Shown: in pieces, positions 16,946 through 25,937 of the stretch
How positions within the stretch are numbered: the first letter of the stretch is position 1
Layout of the letters: every line of letters begins with the position of its first letter
NCBI RefSeq assembly: GCF_024346955.1
Contig: NZ_AP024883.1
Coordinates: 930,001 to 994,000, forward strand
Direction: 5' to 3'
Source: Vibrio mangrovi
Lineage (GTDB): Bacteria > Pseudomonadota > Gammaproteobacteria > Enterobacterales > Vibrionaceae
Length of the DNA stretch: 64,000 nt
The notes under the pieces: model-generated
Told to the model about the DNA's origin: nothing
Database searches by the model: none
The model's input: only the letters and a program-made list of their open reading frames with translations
Position numbers and translations under genes: made by a program

Positions 16946-19585
16946 CTAATTCGGCATCAAAGCATCTACATTTTCAATCAACACCTGTCTTAAGTGCTCT
17001 TGTTCTTCCATGGTCAGTTTTCCGTGCTGCGTACTGGCAATGATGAACAAATCTTCGGCTCTTTCTCCAATGGTTGTAATCTTTGCTCCGCGGATGTCAA
17101 ATCCCAGCTCTGCAAAGGTCGCACCGACAGTTGCCAGCAGACCGGGCATGTCCAGAGCGACAAATTCCAGCAGGGTTCGTTTTTTGCTTTTGGTCGGCAG
17201 AAAATCGACCTGAGTTTTCACTTTAAAGTGTTTCAGGTTGCTTGGTGTTCTGCGTGTTTTATGGAGTGCAGGAGTGCCGTTCTCAATAGCGCGGTGGAGA
17301 TGAGATGTCAAAATCTGATGTCGTTCGGCATCAATGATTTCTCCATTTTGGTCAAGAACCATAAATGTATCGAGAACATATCCGTCTTTGCTGGTCATAA
17401 TTTGAGCATCATGAACATTTAATCCTTTGCGATCCAGTTCGGCCACAACGGTTGCAAACAGCGCATGCTGATCCTTGGTATAGACAAAAATCTCAGTCCC
17501 GCCGCGTGTGGCTTTCTTACTAATCAGAATCAGCGGTTCGTCCGGGGATTCATGTCTGAGAATATGTGTACTGTGCCAGGCTATCTGTTTGTGAGTATGA
17601 CGCAGGAAGTAGTCTGCTTTAAAACGCTGCCACAACGATTCGATTTCCCGGCTGGTGAAACCTTCTTTTCTTAATAATGCGGAAGAGAGTTGTTGGTTAT
17701 GCCGGATGCGCTCTCTGACATCAACCGGGTTTTCCAGTCCACGGCGTAATACCCGTTGTGTTGAGTAAAATAGTTCGGCCAGCAGGGTTCGTTTCCAGCT
17801 GTTCCATAGTTCCGGATTTGTGGCGCATATGTCTGCGACAGTCAGGCAGACGAGAAATTCGAGGTATTCTTCATCCCGGACTGTTTTGGCAAACTCAGTG
17901 ATAACATCCGGATCATAGATATCACGTCGCTGCGCTGTTACTGACATCAGCAGGTGATTTTGTACCAGCCATGAAACCAGCCTGGCCTCTGGTTTAGATA
18001 ACCCGTGTTCAATACAGAAGTCATAAGCTTCAACCGCTCCGATTTCTGAATGATCACCGCCACGCCCTTTACCGATATCGTGGAATATAGCAGCAAGAAT
18101 CAGTAGCTCTTTCTTTTGTAGCCGAGGATAAACTTCACAGCAAATGGGGTGTTTTTCATGATTTTTCGGGTCACTAAAAGTCCGGATATGTTTCAGGAGA
18201 CGAATACTATGCTCATCGACTGTATAAACATGGAACAGGTCAAATTGCATTTGTCCGACGATATGACTCCATTGAGGAAGATAGGCTGCTAAAACGCCAT
18301 GCCGGTGCATCAGACTGAAAGCTTTGGTTAGCGCATTAGGATGACGTACCAGCTCCATGAATTTTTCCCGGGCTTCCGGCAGCATATGTAAGAAATGGCT
18401 CAGTCTGCGGCGGGCAGTTCTCAGTTGTCTCATGGTTGCAGGTGCAACGCCTTCAATCTGGGAATCGTTAGCAATATGGATAAACATATCCAGTATCGAC
18501 TCCGGTTTCTGCTGGAAGAGTCCTTCAATCCGGAGTTCGATAAGATTGCCCCGCTTCTGAAAGGCTGCATTGATTACTTCAGGATCGGGTTCATCTCCCT
18601 GATCTAAAATTGCCTGATCAAAGAGTTTGAGTAACATTTTATTCAGCTCGGCGACCCGTCTGAGTGTCCGGTAAAACTCTTTCATCATCATTTCAACGGC
18701 AAGGTTTCCTTCCCCTTGGAAACCAAGATGATGGGCAACCTGAGCCTGATGGGCAAAAGTCAGCCGGTTATCGTAACGTTTGAGTTCCAGATGCAATGCA
18801 AAACGCACACGCCACAAAAAGTCCTGACACTCAGCCAGTTCCCGGTATTCAGCATCTGTGAGAAAACCGTGACGGCTCATTTCAAATAATGAAGTGGCTC
18901 CGAAATGTCGTCTGGCAATCCAGCTCAGAGTATGGATATCTCTCAGTCCACCCGGAGTCGATTTTATATCCGGTTCCAGATTATAAGTTGTGTCGTGATA
19001 ACGGGCATGACGTGCTTTCTGCTCCTGTACTTTGGCACGATAGAATGTTTCTGTCGGCCAGAATGATTCGGATAGAATCATCACTTTGAGCTGATGGAAT
19101 ATATCGTCACAACCTGAGAGCAATCGGGCTTCCTGCAAATTAGTTGCAACAGTTAAGTCTTCACGTCCGATATGTCCGCATTCTTCAATTGTTCTGACCG
19201 CATGACCAACTTCCAGTTTTAAATCCCAAAGCAGGGTAATGAATTCACTGATTTTTGCCTGAACTTCTGCCGGAAGTTTCTGCTTGGAAAGAATTAAAAT
19301 ATCAATATCGGATAATGGATGAAGCTCTTTTCTTCCATAGCCGCCAACGGCAATCAGACAGAGATGATCGATCAGATGGAAATCATAAAACTGCCACAAT
19401 CTCTGGAGCAGTTGATCCATATATTCAGCCCGGCCGTAGACCAGATCCGGGACTGGATGCGCATCCAGAAATGCCTGTTTCTGGCTTTCGGCAAATGCTT
19501 CCAACTGATTTTTCAGTAACGGAAGTGTGAGTTGTTCATCTTGCAGTGTGAGTGGTGATTGAACATGCATATCAGTAGCGTCCAT
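16946..19585 (-). CDS. glnD: Bifunctional uridylyltransferase / uridylyl-removing enzyme GlnD
   Basis: GlnD senses glutamine and adds or removes UMP on PII proteins (GlnB, also encoded in this window at 42.3 kb). The 879-residue chain shows the nucleotidyltransferase motif GGYGRKELHPLSDIDILIL near residues 82-100, an HD hydrolase domain with HDIGKGRGGDHS near 499, and two C-terminal ACT domains (near 692 and 803) that sense glutamine. The start at 19585 has no clear Shine-Dalgarno site; ATG 19570 is an alternative. It is close to map on the same strand but separated by a terminator. Confidence 0.95.
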   Translation of the reverse strand: MDATDMHVQSPLTLQDEQLTLPLLKNQLEAFAESQKQAFLDAHPVPDLVYGRAEYMDQLLQRLWQFYDFHLIDHLCLIAVGGYGRKELHPLSDIDILILSKQKLPAEVQAKISEFITLLWDLKLEVGHAVRTIEECGHIGREDLTVATNLQEARLLSGCDDIFHQLKVMILSESFWPTETFYRAKVQEQKARHARYHDTTYNLEPDIKSTPGGLRDIHTLSWIARRHFGATSLFEMSRHGFLTDAEYRELAECQDFLWRVRFALHLELKRYDNRLTFAHQAQVAHHLGFQGEGNLAVEMMMKEFYRTLRRVAELNKMLLKLFDQAILDQGDEPDPEVINAAFQKRGNLIELRIEGLFQQKPESILDMFIHIANDSQIEGVAPATMRQLRTARRRLSHFLHMLPEAREKFMELVRHPNALTKAFSLMHRHGVLAAYLPQWSHIVGQMQFDLFHVYTVDEHSIRLLKHIRTFSDPKNHEKHPICCEVYPRLQKKELLILAAIFHDIGKGRGGDHSEIGAVEAYDFCIEHGLSKPEARLVSWLVQNHLLMSVTAQRRDIYDPDVITEFAKTVRDEEYLEFLVCLTVADICATNPELWNSWKRTLLAELFYSTQRVLRRGLENPVDVRERIRHNQQLSSALLRKEGFTSREIESLWQRFKADYFLRHTHKQIAWHSTHILRHESPDEPLILISKKATRGGTEIFVYTKDQHALFATVVAELDRKGLNVHDAQIMTSKDGYVLDTFMVLDQNGEIIDAERHQILTSHLHRAIENGTPALHKTRRTPSNLKHFKVKTQVDFLPTKSKKRTLLEFVALDMPGLLATVGATFAELGFDIRGAKITTIGERAEDLFIIASTQHGKLTMEEQEHLRQVLIENVDALMPN

Positions 19586-19729
19586 GCAACATACATCTTA
19601 ATTGTGAACATGAATCTATCAAAGATAAATACAGAAGCATACCTTTTGCGCTTCCCTGAGTGTTAAAACCGGGAAAAGGAAGGGAGTTATACCGATAAAT
19701 CTAAAGCCGTTACAGCCTGAAACAAGAAG

Positions 19730-19769
19730 AACCAGCAGTGCAGTTCTGGATATCAATGCACTGCTGGTT
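19730..19769 (-). terminator. Intrinsic terminator after map
   Basis: AACCAGCAGTGCA / TGCACTGCTGGTT, a perfect 13-base stem with a 14-base loop just past the map stop. The minus-strand tail (CTTCTTG) is only moderately T-rich. Confidence 0.65.
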
Positions 19770-19780
19770 TTTAGCTTAAA

Positions 19781-20623
19781 TTAAAGATTGTTCAAATGAC
19801 GGGGGATTGTCTCATCTTTGCGTAAGGTGAGGACTTCACAGCCGGTGTCTGTTACCAGTAGTGTATGTTCCCATTGAGCGGAATTTTTTCCATCTGCAGT
19901 ATAAACTGTCCATCCGTCTTCTTCATCCAGACGACAGCCGAATTTCCCTGCGTTGATCATGGGTTCTATCGTAAATGTCATTCCGGGCTGTAGCACGGTT
20001 CTGTCGCTATTCTTATAGTGAACAACCTGAGGCTCTTCATGGAATCCTGCACCGATTCCATGGCCACAATAATCTTTCACGATAGAGAACTTCATCCGCG
20101 GATTATTCTTATTGTTGGTTTTGATATATTTCTCGATGGCCGTGCCGATTTCACCCAGACGAATGCCGGGCTTGACCACTTTCATCGCCAGGTAGAGACT
20201 TTCCTGGGCAACCAGGCACAGCCGCTTATCTGCCGGAGAGACATCTCCCACTAAAAACATTCTGGATGTATCCCCGTGATAGCCATTTTTAATCACGGTG
20301 ATATCAATATTGATAATATCACCATCTTTCAGAATTGCCGGACGTTGGATTTGTCCGAACACGCCGTCTTCGGTGGCTGGAACACCGTGGCAGACGACAT
20401 GATTAATGGATGTACAAATCGATTTGGTGAAACCATGATAATTCAGTGGCGCAGGAATAGCCTGTTGAGATTCAGTGATGTACCGATGGCAGATTTGATC
20501 CAGTTCTTCTGTCGTTACACCCGGTTTTACATGGGGTTCTATCATTTCAAGTACATCTGCCGCAAGTTGGCCGGCAACTCGCATCTTTTCAATTTCTTCT
20601 GCGGTTTTTATTTTTACAGACAT
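19781..20623 (-). CDS. map: Methionine aminopeptidase type I
   Basis: Map removes the initiator methionine from nascent proteins. The 280-residue protein is longer than E. coli Map (264 aa) because of two insertions that I also recall in V. cholerae Map: one after CHGVPA near residue 80 and one with TNNKNNP near 172. Metal ligands are in place: NIDITVIKNGYHGDTSRMF (Asp pair), GHGIGAGFHEEPQV (His) and FTIEPMINAG (Glu), with a final Glu in SAQWEHTLLV. It diverges from rpsB-tsf. Confidence 0.95.
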   Translation of the reverse strand: MSVKIKTAEEIEKMRVAGQLAADVLEMIEPHVKPGVTTEELDQICHRYITESQQAIPAPLNYHGFTKSICTSINHVVCHGVPATEDGVFGQIQRPAILKDGDIINIDITVIKNGYHGDTSRMFLVGDVSPADKRLCLVAQESLYLAMKVVKPGIRLGEIGTAIEKYIKTNNKNNPRMKFSIVKDYCGHGIGAGFHEEPQVVHYKNSDRTVLQPGMTFTIEPMINAGKFGCRLDEEDGWTVYTADGKNSAQWEHTLLVTDTGCEVLTLRKDETIPRHLNNL

Positions 20624-20790
20624 CGGTCATCTCTATTTCATTTAATATGCACTCAATCGTGCGATGGGCTTATTTTAACAATCGGAGACAGGAGCGCAAG
20701 CTGGCAACATCGACGTAACATGACAAATTCAGCTGAGAGGTGATTCCCTGTGGGAAGATTGTATTTTTTTCTAGCCAGTGAACGGTAAAA

Positions 20791-20808
20791 TATGATATAA
20801 AGCGCGCC
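20791..20808 (+). promoter_or_regulatory. Probable rpsB-tsf promoter (-10 and GC-rich discriminator)
   Basis: TATGATATAAA is followed at once by GCGCGCC. An AT-rich -10 plus a GC-rich discriminator is typical of stringently controlled ribosomal promoters. The -35 element is not clear. Confidence 0.4.
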
Positions 20809-20890
20809 GGAATGACGACGAGTTTCTTTTCTTTTGATAGAAATGAGGATATGTCTTCATTCTTTCCATTTACTTCTTTAAATCACACAC

Positions 20891-20984
20891 ATTCCGACAC
20901 GTGTTCCGGGGTGCTTCTGCTGAAATAGTGCAGGGGTCGGAAACATGGGGGATGTGGAGGCCTAACCCCATAGAGGATGAAAAT
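20891..20984 (+). promoter_or_regulatory. rpsB 5' leader, probable S2 autoregulatory element
   Basis: The leader just before rpsB folds into a stem (TCCGAC 20893-20898 with GTCGGA 20936-20941) followed by a second helix TGGGG 20946-20950 with CCCCA 20966-20970, close to the GAGGATG ribosome-binding site. Gammaproteobacterial rpsB leaders are known targets of S2 repression; this layout fits, but no alignment was run. Confidence 0.5.
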
Positions 20985-21716
20985 ATGGCAACTGTATCAA
21001 TGCGCGATATGCTAAAAGCTGGTGTTCACTTTGGTCACCAGACTCGTTACTGGAACCCAAAAATGAAGCCATTCATTTTCGGTGCTCGTAACCGTGTTCA
21101 TATCATTAACCTGGAAAAAACTGTTCCTATGTTCAACGATGCGCTGGCTGAGCTGGCAAAAATCGGTGAGAAAAAAGGTAAAGTTCTTTTCGTTGGTACA
21201 AAGCGCGCTGCATCTGAATCTGTAAAAGAAGCTGCATTAGCAAGCAACCAATACTATGTTAACAACCGCTGGTTGGGCGGAATGCTAACAAACTGGAAAA
21301 CCGTTCGTCAGTCAATCAAGCGTCTGAAAGACCTTGAAGCTCAATCAACAGACGGTACTTTCGACAAGCTGACCAAGAAAGAAGCTCTGATGCGTACTCG
21401 CGAAATGGAGAAGCTGGAGAAATCTCTTGGTGGTATCAAAGATATGGGTGGTTTACCAGACGCTCTGTTCATCATCGATGCTGATCACGAGCATATCGCA
21501 GTTAAAGAAGCGAACAACCTGGGTATCCCTGTATTCGCAGTTGTTGATACGAACTCTAACCCAGATGGTGTTGACTATATTATTCCAGGTAACGATGATG
21601 CAATCCGTGCAGTTCAACTTTATCTGAATGCTGCTGCTGCATCTGTCAGTGAAGGCCGTAACAAAGACGTTGCTGCTATTGTTGCTGAAAAAGACGGTTT
21701 CGTAGAAGCTGAATAA
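20985..21716 (+). CDS. rpsB: 30S ribosomal protein S2
   Basis: S2 is a core protein of the small ribosomal subunit. ATG 20985, preceded by GAGGATGAAAAT, gives 243 residues starting MATVSMRDMLKAGVHFGHQTRYWNPK in part, the universal S2 start; the open frame extends upstream to 20901 only through the structured leader. Conserved AGVHFGHQTRYWNPKM and LGGMLTNWKT segments are present. Codon use is that of a highly expressed gene. It is followed by an attenuator and then tsf. Confidence 0.97.
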   Translation: MATVSMRDMLKAGVHFGHQTRYWNPKMKPFIFGARNRVHIINLEKTVPMFNDALAELAKIGEKKGKVLFVGTKRAASESVKEAALASNQYYVNNRWLGGMLTNWKTVRQSIKRLKDLEAQSTDGTFDKLTKKEALMRTREMEKLEKSLGGIKDMGGLPDALFIIDADHEHIAVKEANNLGIPVFAVVDTNSNPDGVDYIIPGNDDAIRAVQLYLNAAAASVSEGRNKDVAAIVAEKDGFVEAE

Positions 21717-21787
21717 TTGCGGCTCTGAGTCACACTTAGTCTGATGTGCAACGGAAGTGACACATTAGCTAAGTTATAGTTAACATT

Positions 21788-21815
21788 GGGGGCCGGAAAC
21801 TGGCCCCCGATTTTT
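21788..21815 (+). terminator. Attenuator between rpsB and tsf
   Basis: GGGGGCC / GGCCCCC with a 7-base loop followed by GATTTTTA. It probably lowers tsf transcription relative to rpsB. Confidence 0.75.
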
Positions 21816-21846
21816 ACCATATCCAGAATCAATCGAGGAATAGAGA

Positions 21847-22689
21847 ATGGCTGTTACTGCTGCTCTAGTAAAAGAACTGCGCGAGCGTACTGGCGCAGGT
21901 ATGATGGAATGTAAGAAAGCGCTGGTTGAAACAGACGGCGATATTGAACTTGCAATCGAGAACATGCGTAAAAGTGGTGCTGCTAAAGCTGCTAAAAAAG
22001 CAGGTAATCTGGCAGCTGAAGGCGCGATTATTATCAGAGAAGGCAACGGTCTTGCTGCTCTTCTTGAAGTCAACTGCCAAACTGACTTTGTTGCTAAAGA
22101 CGAAAACTTTACTGCATTTGCCAACGAAGTTGCTGAAGCAGCGCTGGCTTCTAAAACAACTGTTGATGTACTTCAGGCTCAATTTGAAGAAACTCGTGTG
22201 GCACTGGTTGCTAAAATCGGTGAAAACGTCACAATTCGTCGCGTTCAGTATATCGAAGGTGCAGCAATGGCTTCTTACCGCCATGGTGAGAAAATCGGTG
22301 TTGTTGTTGCCGGTGAAGGCGATGCTGAAACTCTGAAACACATCGCGATGCACGTTGCTGCATCTCGCCCTGAGTACGTCAACCCAGAAGATGTACCAGC
22401 TGATGTTGTTGAAAAAGAAAAAGAAGTTCAAGTTGAAATTGCAATGAATGAAGGCAAGCCAGCTGAAATTGCAGAGAAAATGGTTATTGGCCGTATGAAG
22501 AAATTCACCGGTGAAATCTCTCTGACTGGTCAGCCTTTCGTGATGGAACCTAAGAAATCTGTTGGCGAAATCCTGAAAGAAAAAGGTGCTTCTGTTTCTG
22601 CATTTGTCCGTCTTGAAGTCGGTGAAGGTATTGAAAAACAGGAAGGCCTGAGCTTTGCTGAAGAAGTTGCACTGGCGCAAAAAGGTTAA
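21847..22689 (+). CDS. tsf: Translation elongation factor Ts
   Basis: EF-Ts is the guanine nucleotide exchange factor of EF-Tu. The 280-residue protein carries the N-terminal UBA-like domain (ALVKELRERTGAGMMECKKAL, both family signatures), the core with NCQTDFVAKDENF near residue 77, and the dimerisation domain. Highly expressed codon use produces a long antisense open frame over nearly the whole gene, which is not a gene. It is closed by a terminator. Confidence 0.97.
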   Translation: MAVTAALVKELRERTGAGMMECKKALVETDGDIELAIENMRKSGAAKAAKKAGNLAAEGAIIIREGNGLAALLEVNCQTDFVAKDENFTAFANEVAEAALASKTTVDVLQAQFEETRVALVAKIGENVTIRRVQYIEGAAMASYRHGEKIGVVVAGEGDAETLKHIAMHVAASRPEYVNPEDVPADVVEKEKEVQVEIAMNEGKPAEIAEKMVIGRMKKFTGEISLTGQPFVMEPKKSVGEILKEKGASVSAFVRLEVGEGIEKQEGLSFAEEVALAQKG

Positions 22690-22710
22690 TTTCTGATTCG
22701 CTAAGCAATG

Positions 22711-22742
22711 AAAAGGACCGTGGCAATTGCTGCGGTCTTTTC
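22711..22742 (+). terminator. Intrinsic terminator after tsf
   Basis: AAAAGGACCG / CGGTCTTTT pair around a 12-base loop, 22 bases past the tsf stop. Confidence 0.75.
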
Positions 22743-22849
22743 GCGATTAGAACCATCATTAATTGTGATGAATATATGTTTATAATAATCTTCAAGCATC
22801 TATTCATGACAGTTAATTGATTGACAACTTTCTTGAGAAGGTAAACACC

Positions 22850-23587
22850 ATGACAACGAATCCGAAACCTGCATATCAACGTATTTTGTTAAAATTAAGT
22901 GGTGAAGCCCTACAAGGTGATGAAGGCTTTGGCATCGATCCTACTGTGCTTGATCGTATGGCTCAGGAGGTAAAAGAACTGGTTGAGCTGGGCGTTCAGG
23001 TTGGCGTCGTAATTGGTGGCGGAAATTTATTCCGTGGTGCCGGACTGGCGAAAGCCGGTATGAATCGTGTTGTCGGTGATCACATGGGGATGCTGGCAAC
23101 AGTGATGAATGGTCTGGCGATGCGTGACGCTCTGCACCGGGCTTATGTGAATGCACGGGTTATGTCTGCAATTCCGCTGAATGGTGTGTGTGATGACTAT
23201 AACTGGGCCAATGCCATCAGTCAGCTTCGGCAGGGCCGCGTTGTCATTTTCTCTGCGGGAACTGGGAATCCTTTCTTCACAACAGATTCTGCTGCGTGCT
23301 TACGTGGCATCGAAATTGAGGCTGATGTTGTGCTGAAAGCCACAAAAGTTGACGGTGTTTATAGTGCTGATCCGGTAGCAAACCCAGAAGCAGAACTGTA
23401 TGATAAGCTGACTTATGACGATGTTCTTGAAAAGGAATTACGAGTGATGGATTTGGCCGCCTTTACGCTTGCCAGAGATCATCAAATGCCAATCCGAGTC
23501 TTTAATATGAATAAACCTGGAGCCCTGCGCCGTATTGTGATGGGAGAAGCTGAAGGTACACTTATTAACAACAAGGCTTCGTTGTAA
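22850..23587 (+). CDS. pyrH: UMP kinase
   Basis: PyrH phosphorylates UMP to UDP and is regulated by GTP and UTP. ATG 22850, behind GAGAAGG, gives 245 residues; an upstream in-frame codon at 22817 is rejected. Amino-acid-kinase-fold motifs are visible: LLKLSGEALQGD near residue 12, VIGGGNLFRGAG near 57, MGMLATVMNGLAMRDAL near 80 and FFTTDSAACLRGIE near 142. It lies in the conserved tsf-pyrH-frr order. Confidence 0.96.
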   Translation: MTTNPKPAYQRILLKLSGEALQGDEGFGIDPTVLDRMAQEVKELVELGVQVGVVIGGGNLFRGAGLAKAGMNRVVGDHMGMLATVMNGLAMRDALHRAYVNARVMSAIPLNGVCDDYNWANAISQLRQGRVVIFSAGTGNPFFTTDSAACLRGIEIEADVVLKATKVDGVYSADPVANPEAELYDKLTYDDVLEKELRVMDLAAFTLARDHQMPIRVFNMNKPGALRRIVMGEAEGTLINNKASL

Positions 23588-23619
23588 TCTATAGGTTGAG
23601 TAAGAATTAAGGTGATAAT

Positions 23620-24177
23620 GTGATTAATGAAATCAAAAAAGACGCTCAGGAAAGAATGGATAAGAGTGTAGAAGCGCTCAAAAATAACCTATCTAAAGTT
23701 CGCACAGGCCGGGCTCATCCCAGTTTACTTTCCGGTATCTCCGTTGAATATTACGGCGCACCGACACCGTTGAATCAGGTTGCTAATGTTGTTGCCGAAG
23801 ATTCAAGAACACTTGCGATTACTGTTTTTGACAAAGAATTGGCACCCAAAGTAGAAAAAGCCATTATGATGTCTGATCTGGGCTTAAATCCAATGTCTGC
23901 CGGTACTGTTATTCGTGTACCACTGCCAGCGCTTACGGAAGAACGTCGCCGTGATCTGGTTAAGATTGTTCGCGGTGAAGCAGAAGGTGGCCGGGTTGCT
24001 GTACGAAATATTCGTCGTGATGCAAATAATGAACTGAAAGCTTTGTTGAAAGATAAAGAAATTTCAGAAGATGAAGAACGTAAAGCTCAGGAAGACGTCC
24101 AAAAACTGACTGATGTTGCCGTAAAGAATATCGATGAAGTTCTGGCTGCAAAAGAAAAAGAGTTAATGGAAGTTTAG
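23620..24177 (+). CDS. frr: Ribosome recycling factor
   Basis: RRF splits post-termination ribosomes together with EF-G. The 185-residue protein is the normal length and nearly identical to V. cholerae RRF from memory. It starts with GTG 23620 behind AAGGTGATAAT; the encoded start MINEIKKDAQERMDKSV matches the family N-terminus. RTGRAHPSLL near residue 28 and RDANNELKALLKDKEISEDE in part near 128 are typical. A terminator follows. Confidence 0.96.
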   Translation: MINEIKKDAQERMDKSVEALKNNLSKVRTGRAHPSLLSGISVEYYGAPTPLNQVANVVAEDSRTLAITVFDKELAPKVEKAIMMSDLGLNPMSAGTVIRVPLPALTEERRRDLVKIVRGEAEGGRVAVRNIRRDANNELKALLKDKEISEDEERKAQEDVQKLTDVAVKNIDEVLAAKEKELMEV

Positions 24178-24199
24178 TTGATATCTTTGTATGTCATAG

Positions 24200-24233
24200 A
24201 GGCGCTGAGCAAGAACAGTACAGCGCCTTTTTG
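24200..24233 (+). terminator. Intrinsic terminator after frr
   Basis: AGGCGCTG / CAGCGCCT with a 13-base loop followed by TTTTGTTC. Confidence 0.8.
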
Positions 24234-24268
24234 TTCTAAACATTTTACTGAAAATCAATTCGTTCCTT

Positions 24269-25024
24269 ATGCAAAAATCACAACTCTCGTCTGATGCATT
24301 CCCCCAACATATTGCTATTATTATGGATGGTAATGGACGATGGGCAAAAGCCAGGGGAAAACCGAGAGTTTTTGGACATAGAAATGGTGTCAAAGCGGTA
24401 AGAAAAACAATTACAACAGCAGCTCAATTGGGTATTCAGGCGGTGACTTTATTTGCTTTCAGTAGTGAAAACTGGCGGCGTCCTGAAGATGAAGTTGGTG
24501 TATTGATGGAGTTGTTTATTACTGCGTTGTCAACAGAAGCCAAAAAACTGCACAAAAACAATCTCCGATTACGGGTCATCGGGGATATCTCTCGTTTTAA
24601 CTCTCGTTTACAAGATAAGATTGCTCAGACTGAGTCTTTAACCGCGCAGAATACCGGTATGGTGGTTAATATTGCGGCTAACTATGGTGGGCAGTGGGAT
24701 ATTACCCAGGCTGCCAGAAAAGTTGCAGAACGAGTTGCCACCGGGGAATTGACGCCTTCTGACATTACAGAAGATATGTTGGCCCAGGGCTTGATGATGT
24801 CAGATTTACCCGATGTCGATTTATTGATCAGGACCAGTGGTGAATGCCGGATCAGTAATTTCATGTTGTGGCAGCTTGCATACGCAGAATTGTATTTTAC
24901 GCCAACGTATTGGCCTGATTTTAATGAAGAAAGCTTAATTGAAGCGATTACCTGGTTTGTCAATCGTGAACGACGCTTTGGTTGTACCGGTGAACAAATT
25001 AAAGCAATTATGGATAAGAGATAA
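24269..25024 (+). CDS. uppS: Undecaprenyl diphosphate synthase (cis-prenyltransferase)
   Basis: UppS extends farnesyl diphosphate with eight isopentenyl units to the C55 carrier lipid for peptidoglycan and O-antigen. The 251-residue protein has the five conserved regions, including IMDGNGRWAKARGKPR near residue 18 (catalytic Asp), TLFAFSSENWRRP near 68, NYGGQWDI near 139 and LIRTSGECRISNFMLWQ near 188. The usual DDD or GE-RISNF region is intact. It opens the uppS-cdsA-ispC-rseP-bamA run. Confidence 0.96.
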   Translation: MQKSQLSSDAFPQHIAIIMDGNGRWAKARGKPRVFGHRNGVKAVRKTITTAAQLGIQAVTLFAFSSENWRRPEDEVGVLMELFITALSTEAKKLHKNNLRLRVIGDISRFNSRLQDKIAQTESLTAQNTGMVVNIAANYGGQWDITQAARKVAERVATGELTPSDITEDMLAQGLMMSDLPDVDLLIRTSGECRISNFMLWQLAYAELYFTPTYWPDFNEESLIEAITWFVNRERRFGCTGEQIKAIMDKR

Positions 25025-25035
25025 AGGTTCAGGAT

Positions 25036-25878
25036 TTGAAGCTGAGAATTATTACTGCCTTAGTTTTGGCTCCCTTAGTGGTGCTGGGAATTTTTAAATT
25101 ACCTCTGAGTATTTTTATAGCAACCTTGGCGTTGATTACGCTATTTGGTTTCTGGGAATGGACACAGTTTATTAGTTTCGATTCTCGTTTTGTTTCTCTC
25201 CTGCCAGCAATTGTGATTGGTGGTGTGAGTCTGTGGATATTGCCTGAAGACTTTACCATGGATCATTCACTCCCATTTTCTTTCCAGCTTCTTCTGTGGG
25301 GTGGTTTTCTGTGGTGGATTGTAGCGAGTTATCTGGCTGTTTCTTACCCTAAATCCCGTTCTCGCTGGGAATATTCAAAAGGGCTTAAACACCTTTTTGG
25401 GTTGCTGACATTAATTCCATTTTTCTGGAGTATCTTATTACTCCGGACGGAAGATCTATCCGTAGACCCTTTTCATGGTGCGAAGCTGGTTATGTTTGTC
25501 TGCCTGATTGTTTGGGTTGCAGACAGTGGCGCTTATTTCTCCGGACGTTTGTGGGGAAAACATAAGATGGCCCCGGAAGTGAGTCCGAATAAAACTATTG
25601 AAGGTTTAATCGGCGGGGTTGTCGCTGCATGTATCGTTGCTTTTGGGTTAGTTGAGTGGTTTGAACTCCACTTTTCCAGTACCGGAATGATGTTAGTGAC
25701 GATACTGCTGACAGTTATTTTTTCTGTATTGGGTGATCTGGTGGAAAGTATGTTCAAGCGTGTTGCCGGGATCAAAGATAGTAGTCATATTATTCCCGGG
25801 CATGGCGGTATTTTAGATCGTCTGGATAGCTTAACTGCTGCATTCCCTGTGTTTGCATTTCTGTACTTCCAGGTGTAA
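25036..25878 (+). CDS. cdsA: Phosphatidate cytidylyltransferase
   Basis: CdsA makes CDP-diacylglycerol from CTP and phosphatidic acid in the inner membrane. The 280-residue protein has about eight membrane segments and the C-terminal signature (SPNKTIEGLIGG near residue 184; KRVAGIKDSSHIIPGHGGIL near 238, ending DRLDS). The start is TTG 25036, preceded by AAAGGTTCAGGA; the encoded N-terminus MKLRIITALVLAPLVVLGIF agrees with Vibrio CdsA. Confidence 0.94.
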   Translation: MKLRIITALVLAPLVVLGIFKLPLSIFIATLALITLFGFWEWTQFISFDSRFVSLLPAIVIGGVSLWILPEDFTMDHSLPFSFQLLLWGGFLWWIVASYLAVSYPKSRSRWEYSKGLKHLFGLLTLIPFFWSILLLRTEDLSVDPFHGAKLVMFVCLIVWVADSGAYFSGRLWGKHKMAPEVSPNKTIEGLIGGVVAACIVAFGLVEWFELHFSSTGMMLVTILLTVIFSVLGDLVESMFKRVAGIKDSSHIIPGHGGILDRLDSLTAAFPVFAFLYFQV

Positions 25879-25937
25879 CTGACCTGTGAAGTCGGTGTCT
25901 TGCAGTGATGTTCCAAAAGAGTGATACGGTTTTTTCT

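Larger units (their letters stand above)
20624..20984. other. Intergenic region between map and rpsB
   Basis: 361 bases containing the divergent map and rpsB promoters and the rpsB leader. No small gene was seen. Confidence 0.6.

Noticed and set aside
21865..22680. 271-codon open frame antisense to tsf
   Set aside because: It arises from the biased codon use of a highly expressed gene; the sense strand is a clear EF-Ts and the antisense product is rich in Phe and Cys with no family signature.
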